This document shows positions 58,801 to 64,000 of a stretch of 64,000 bases of DNA, one piece after another. A program made the translations under genes and the position numbers. Under the pieces are notes generated by a model, which was not told the DNA's origin, made no database searches, and saw only the letters and a program-made list of their open reading frames with translations. The DNA is from Branchiostoma belcheri (Eukaryota; Chordata; Leptocardii; Amphioxiformes; Branchiostomatidae), in contig NW_017802379.1 of NCBI RefSeq assembly GCF_001625305.1, forward strand, positions 1,139,754-1,203,753, read 5' to 3'. The first letter of the stretch is position 1, and each line of letters begins with the position of its first letter.

Positions 58801-59633
58801 AACCAAGCAGTTGTTTAAAACTCCATGTCAAAACTTGCGTGTAAGGTCAGAATGGTAAAAACGCTCTCGGGTCCAAAAGCACTTACATGTGCTGCTTTTC
58901 TGTAATATTGAATTTGTACTGCAATATAGAAATAGCCGTAATGTACTTTGGGCATCCGAGAGATGGAAATAGCAGTAGAAATAGTAATCATACAGAAAAG
59001 AGTCGTAAAAGGTATAAATATGATCGTTGTATGAATTTACTGTTCACGATTTTTTTCATAGTTTTGCTCGTTGTTATTCTAGTGTACTATTAGAGTCATT
59101 TGTAAATTGCTTGTATTGCTACATGTATGTATATATTGTATTGTAAACAAGGACTCCAGGAAGATTAGTATACAATTTTGTATCACTAATGAAGATTCTA
59201 AATAAATAAATAAACAATAAATAGATAAATCAGCCGGCTCCTACCTGTTGACACTGATGGCAGCCAGAGACGTGGTGCTTGTGACAAACGTCACCATGTT
59301 GAAGAAGCCGAGGACCTGACAGAAGGTGTCGCCGAGGTGCCAGCCGGCCTGCAGGACCGCCGTCACGGTGAAGGGCAGGTTCAGCGCGATGACCAGGATG
59401 TCCGCCCCGCTCAGGCACAGGATGAAGTAGTTAGACGCCTTGCGGAGGTCTCCGTTCCTCAGCACCACGATCCACAGCGCCACGTTCCCCACCAGAGTCA
59501 GGGCGAAGATCAGGAGGAGAACCAGGACTTCTGTGACGACCTCCGCTTGGGAGGCTTCGGGGAGAACGGCGAGGGACGAGGTATCGTTTTCGTGAGCGCT
59601 CGGGGTTGTAGACACGTTAGCTGGAAGGTCCAT
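52801..59633 (-). CDS. Family A (rhodopsin-like) GPCR with a long third loop
   Basis: Six minus-strand exons join in phase: 59633-59245 (ATG), 55607-55534, 54901-54709, 54302-53676, 53445-53334, 52965-52801 (TAG); 519 residues. Landmarks: glycosylation sites near the N-terminus; GN in TM1 (VGNVALW); LSGAD in TM2; the disulphide Cys before TM3 (GDTFCQV); NRYFMIVHP in place of DRY; PPLFGWA in TM4/ECL2; CWSPY in TM6; NSCCNPLVYGLMNKRF in TM7 and helix 8. The third intracellular loop is ~210 residues of charged, Ser/Thr-rich, probably disordered sequence. There is no retinal lysine in TM7, so it is not an opsin. NRY followed by H-P-V-K-Y-x-K-I-Y recalls melatonin receptors, but NPLVY differs from their NAxxY. 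It is best left as an orphan plasma-membrane receptor. Alternative ATG at 59741 adds 36 residues; a good acceptor just before 59633 argues for the shorter start. Confidence 0.93.
53039..53158. repeat. 120-bp palindromic MITE with target duplication
   Basis: Ends AGCCTGGGTACCATCC / GGATGGTACCCAGGCT with further matching arms (GTTAGTTAACGTCC, CTCCCACAG). It is flanked by the identical 9-mer AGCACAACT (53030-53038, 53159-53167). It lies in intron 5 of the GPCR, inside an older retroelement-like stretch that runs from about 52970 to 53250. Confidence 0.88.
53505..53530. repeat. (TG)n microsatellite followed by a G run
   Basis: About ten GT units then nine or more G, in intron 4 of the GPCR. Confidence 0.8.
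55608..59149. other. Intron 1 of the GPCR
   Basis: ~3.6 kb. Contains two related blocks (CTTAGTCTCTCGCTGTCGCT at about 57461 and CTCAGTCTCTCGCCGTCGCT at about 57874, both followed by TTATGGGCTAACC), and a GTTATGGATGACATCCTCTG block at about 57512 like that at 63953. No coding exon seen. Confidence 0.45.
59150..59225 (+). repeat. Retroelement 3' tail, copy B
   Basis: GGACTCCAGGAAGATTAGT, stem ATTAGT ... ACTAAT, then GAAGATTCTAAATAAATAAA. Same design as 8895-8965. Confidence 0.6.
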
Positions 59634-59699
59634 GGCTAACGTATGGAGCTGCGTGCTCCAAACCACTAGGGAACTGTTTGTAAAAATGGAGGGAGAAAG

Positions 59700-61130
59700 A
59701 GAGAAGACGTAATACCAGGTTGGATTACTGTACTTCCACAAAATGTTCGTACAAGGCTAAAGGTTTAGGTCTAACTTACATCTGCAGGCTTGCCGCATGA
59801 GGCTGGAGCGGCTTTCAGGGCTTAATTTGGCAGCGATTGCAGGCAAATCGCACGGCATGAGATCAAAGTCAATACTTCAGCGTGTACGCATTTGCTGTAT
59901 AACCGGCAAGTCAATATTGATAAACTCCGATGAGAGTGCGACAAGCGTTACGTTGGAGAAAACCGGCTGTTTTCACTGGCAGGAGAAGATAATCCGAGCC
60001 TCAGGTGGGCAGATCGCTTTTAATGGTGTCAGCGGCTCGTCATTATCCCTGGTCTTGATTCGGTATCAGCCGAGTTACGGCGTTTCTCCGGAAATCACCA
60101 CGGCAGCATGTCAACACTGATCAGGTAATCTTCTTCAACCGGATGTAGGTCAGGACCAGCGCATTAAACATGTTCTTTAGGCTTTTCATACGTCTTTCTA
60201 GAGGTCAGTTTTCTTTAGCATTCCCTACATTTGCCAGCAATCACACCAGGCAAATGGAGTGGGATAGAGAAGATTTTTATTTTATTTTTTAAATTTTATT
60301 CACATGGATTTTTGAGCATTGGATAGGAAGCACTTGTTGTGCTTATGTAAATCCGCTGCTCATAAAACATAAAACAAATGTAAACATAAAGATGACATAA
60401 AGTATAACATAAACATGAAATGAAAGTGCAGATGCATGCCAGTAAAAAGATGTATAATTTTAGCTTAGAACACACTGAGCCGAATCGTGCTTGGAGATAA
60501 AATCTTATGGGTTGTAGAAGATCCAAATTGTTTGTTTGATTGCTTGTTGTTTGAATGCACATACGTAACAGTATCTACAAATCAAATCTAACATCATATA
60601 AGCGAAAGCCTTATCATTAGGCGTTCCCTGTGTCCTCCCTCGTTTGCTACTATTAGCTTTGATGTCATAAACACCTGTTTTTTCCTAGAACAGTGTCTTC
60701 ACTTCATAACATTAAGAAACGCCTACGATGTAACGAAAGCTTCCATTGATCATGCAGACAGACGGTGGCTGTCCTTGGTGCTGACAGCTAATCTTCTAAT
60801 AGCTAATGCTCAATTTCATCTACTTGTATAATCCACTCCTGTGTGATTTCAACTTACATCGAGCACAATGATACAATCTAGGGCACAGCCCTTTTAATTG
60901 GGAAAGAACGAAGTAAAAAAATAAGGCGTAACTAGTGTAATTCTATGATAGCGTATTGACATGCATCAACTGCCATGACGCTGTTACGTTACGACACTTA
61001 TCTGATATTTTACTGTTATCTACTGTGTTACTGATAGTTGCATTTAATTGACACGCATCAAAGAAGATGGTAATGAACCACCCACCATAGACATCTACAT
61101 GATACATCGCTGAAATCAAGCTGAACGCTT
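59700..61130. other. Upstream of the GPCR
   Basis: No supported gene. A TTTTATTTTATTTT tract at about 60277 begins a retroelement-like piece. Confidence 0.4.
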
Positions 61131-61137
61131 CAGTACT

Positions 61138-61515
61138 TAGGCCACACCAATTTAATTTGTTGGTTCACGGATTCGCCCGCTTCATTTTTTCTGATTTGCA
61201 AAACAAACAAAAAAATTCACCCTCAGAATCAACTACAAAATGCCATTTTTTGGCCACAATTAGTTACATGTATAAGAAATTCCTTCTGTTCAGAGTTGTT
61301 GCGGTTTTTCCATCTATCAATGCAGTGGTTTGATTAAAAGTATTAAATTTATTGCTTGAATTACGAACCGGCCTGGCTCCTACGTACCATAGCATTTAGG
61401 GCTATCATAGGATGCCAAAGTCTGTTTTTATTTTTATCTTTTTCGCCCTGTCACTTCATATTTTTTCTGAAAAAAAATCCGAGTATCAACAAATAAAATT
61501 AGTGTGGCCTTAGAA
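61138..61515. repeat. Terminal-inverted-repeat element, ~380 bp
   Basis: The left end TTAGGCCACACCAATTTAAT is matched, inverted, by the right end (minus strand TAAGGCCACACTAATTTTAT); the match runs ~35 bp to a CGGATT block. Non-coding. The start of another copy is at 63927. Confidence 0.75.
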
Positions 61516-63390
61516 TGCACCTTGCGGTGCAAATCCTACCCAATCTCACTCTAAGCCGCCAAGTGTCACGTATTTCTGTTCTGACTGTTATTGAGAAAGA
61601 CAACCGTGAACTGTTGCATTATCACCGCATTACGTTTTGTGTCTTGTCATCGCGGAATTTTCGTGAATGAAATTCACGAAAGGCTTCTTCTGTTCCTTAT
61701 AGTACACGATAACACAAATGCGGAACGAGAGGGAATTAGACATACCTCCGTGTTTCTTAGCGATTCCAGCACCCCGCGTCAGCCTGTGTTACGCACTGCA
61801 ACCCTACTCATCACATGTACGGGTCATACTCGCCTTAGAACCATCGAGAAGGAGCTGCTGGAATAAAGACCAATCACTGGGCGGTATTCCAGCCTGTTTT
61901 ACACAATCTCTTGATGCTAATTGGCCACCTCCTTAGGCTTGCCAGTCAGTCCAGCGGGCGGCTAGGAGCGAGGTTTAGCCAGGGTTTGCGTTAGTACATC
62001 GTGCAATCTCCAAGCAGATCTTTCAGTGGCGACAAAGCTACAGTATAGTAACTGCGGTCAAGACAAGGTCCGTGGAGCTGCTTTTGGCCGGCAGTTACTA
62101 ATTTGCCACCGGTAGATTTTTCTGGAGATTAGGAAGACTGACATTTCCTTTGAGGGTTACTGAAAATGCTCTTTCTAACCTTGATCATGAGCAGAGTGAA
62201 CGGCTAAAACATGTTTTGCATGTAAAACATTGTTATTCCTGTCCACAACAACATCTCCGGAGTACGTACGTGTGCTTGTTGAACCCACGATGGACCTGCA
62301 CTCAAGAGGCGAGCTACGAGTGGGTTACATAAGGTTTTCTATCTAAAAGTGCACGAGCTCTGGCTGCTTCAAAGAGTGTTTTGATAGCCGTAAAGAAGGA
62401 GGCGTAAGCTGTTTTTCCTCTCCATCTATCTTGTCCTTACATCCGGTGATTACACATGAAATAACTCCAGGGAGACCAGTCAGACATACCGGGAATTCAG
62501 AACTGGCACAGTTAGGAGAAAAAGCGCGGGGATGGAATTTTATCTCGACTATAGCTAGCATGGTTATAGTATCTGGAGCGGCAGATGCTGTGCACAGTAT
62601 AGTCATAGCATAACGGGTTAAGGAAAATCATAATCTCGCCATCTGTAGCACTTTCCAGCAGTAGCATGGGAATTTGATGCGTGACACAACAACTCAACCA
62701 GGTCAACCTTACATTCTGGTACGGACGCAGAATAGCTGAAACCTGCTAGTAGACGCATGCAGCCTACTGAATACTACTGTTAGGGTGGGGCTAGAATGTC
62801 CCCAGAGGAAAACGGATATTACCTTTCACGTTATATGATATATAGACATATATTTATATCAACAACTACAGATACGCCCAGGTAAAAATGAGTACCTAGC
62901 TTTGGTCAGGTGTCCCTCGGATAGAACATCAAACGGAGGTCCCGTGTTTGGGGGAGCCACACCCTACGCACATTGCAGAACCTACTACATCTTTCGAAAA
63001 AGAGTAGGGGTATGTCCATGTGTTCGATGGTCCAAATACTTCTATCTGCAAATTTTGTGATTCACGTGCACTACAAATCACCCGGACGGAGGCCTGGCGA
63101 ACTCCCGTCTCGTATTAGCCACACGCGTACGGTAGATTTATATAATCACCCCCTAAATACGCGAACATACCAAAGCCGCTTTGCACTAGTAGCTGCTTGA
63201 AAAAAGCATCATGCTTCACTTCCGAGATCATCAGAAGAGGAAGAATACAGACGAGACATAACGTTACACCCAGGAAAAACATACTCACGTAGACGCTGAG
63301 AGGCAGAAATGTGAATGCGTGTCTCTATATATACTCCCCAAATATCATAAATATCAATTTGAAAACACTCGGCTAGCTACCGAGAGAGGA
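61516..63390. other. Intergenic, nothing supported
   Basis: Short frames only. Several CpG-rich patches. Confidence 0.4.
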
Positions 63391-63396
63391 ACATAC

Positions 63397-63480
63397 CTGA
63401 AAGGCGTCTGTACAGGCGTACTCCTCCCTGCACAGCCAGATTGTGACTCCGGTACTCTTCATGCAGCGCCTTTTCTTTAA
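63397..63480 (-). other. Possible leader exon on the minus strand
   Basis: A strong donor (TTTCAG/GTATGT, minus strand) ends a short open stretch with ATG at 63462 (22 codons). It does not join the GPCR ATG exon in frame via that exon's acceptor, so it would be a 5' UTR exon with an upstream frame, or belong to another gene. Confidence 0.3.
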
Positions 63481-63926
63481 TGTTTAACACAATCATATCG
63501 GTTTATTGCTACTGAAGCGTCCTAGTGGAACCCTCTGGCACATCTGAGGTGCCAAATTACACGGCCTTCAAGCCTCCAGGTGAGGGACTAGCGGTACTTT
63601 TATCACCATACGGCGTCTAATTACAGTAAGTTGTAACACTTAAAGAAAAAACGGTCGCGCTGATTCAAGCTAAATACACTATGCCTCAGGCATAAACACT
63701 GCTCATGATATGTGCGCACAGAGCTGTGTGAGTAACTAACACCCAAAGGCATGTATTTCTTGTAAATCAAGCTGCTGTTAGATTGGTGTTATTTGTTTGG
63801 ATCAACGGCCGTTGGTTTCCAGATTTTCAGAACATTCTCTCCCAGACAAAACAGTAAAAACATACATGAAAACTGTCCAGGGCATGACAACAAGAGTCGC
63901 GAAAACAAACTAACAATTTTTTTCTT

Positions 63927-64000
63927 TAACCTAAGGCCACACCAAGTAAATTTTATGGATGACGTCCTTTGGAGACCCTAAATCTAATGCGAGAGGGCGA
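63927..64000 (+). repeat. Start of a second TAAGGCCACACC element, cut by window end
   Basis: CTAAGGCCACACCAAGTAAA matches the 61138 terminal repeat, and the following GTTATGGATGAC-like block recurs at about 57512. Confidence 0.5.

Noticed and set aside
1-64000. tRNA, rRNA or CRISPR-like arrays
   Set aside because: I looked for cloverleaf-like blocks and regularly spaced repeats and saw none; the window is eukaryotic nuclear DNA.

Overview
The window is animal nuclear DNA with many short introns, AATAAA poly(A) signals, CpG-rich and AT-rich patches, and numerous small palindromic transposon remnants. Gene content (an intron-rich adhesion GPCR, an animal-type sedoheptulokinase, a family A GPCR, a PNT-domain protein), compact introns and repeat style suggest an invertebrate deuterostome. 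A cephalochordate (amphioxus, Branchiostoma) is my best guess; it is an inference, since no species marker is present.

Layout. 1-9 kb (+): the 3' part of an adhesion GPCR gene, 17 exons in phase, covering ectodomain, GAIN domain, GPS cleavage site and all seven membrane segments; its 5' end lies outside the window. 10.3-13.0 kb (+): a two-exon gene for a long, disordered, basic/serine-rich protein I do not recognise. 14.2-16.8 kb (-): a three-exon gene for a ~120-residue protein that is almost only a PNT (Pointed/SAM) domain, converging on the previous gene. 16.8-22 kb: repeats, including a clean foldback element.

22.0-37.1 kb (-): the most unusual part. Eleven small intronless genes lie head to tail on the minus strand. 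Seven encode proteins of ~100-132 residues with a twice-repeated pattern H-x(3-8)-C-x-[YW]-x(n)-L-x3-C-x-C. Four are shorter and lack it. Nearly all carry a short motif of the type N-E-[PT]-S-R close to both ends, whatever lies between. Two of the short ones start with MGxxxS, a myristoylation-type signal. Seven of the eleven have a TATA box 68-110 bp upstream of the chosen ATG, and some have kappaB-like sites. Two neighbouring genes sit in a ~2.4 kb cassette that is duplicated in tandem. I know no described family with this design; it is my candidate for the undescribed system.

37-44 kb: no supported gene, with a possible CpG-rich promoter near 38.9 kb. 44.3-45.0 kb (+): a small two-exon gene for an 88-residue basic protein. 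47.4-51.0 kb (-): SHPK, complete in four exons (481 residues). 52.8-59.6 kb (-): a complete six-exon family A GPCR (519 residues) with a ~210-residue third intracellular loop. 59.7-64 kb: intergenic, with an inverted-repeat element and a possible leader exon.

The genes do not form one pathway. The only functional cluster visible is the small-protein array, whose shared ends, shared promoters and local duplication point to a lineage-specific, probably inducible, expanding family of unknown role.
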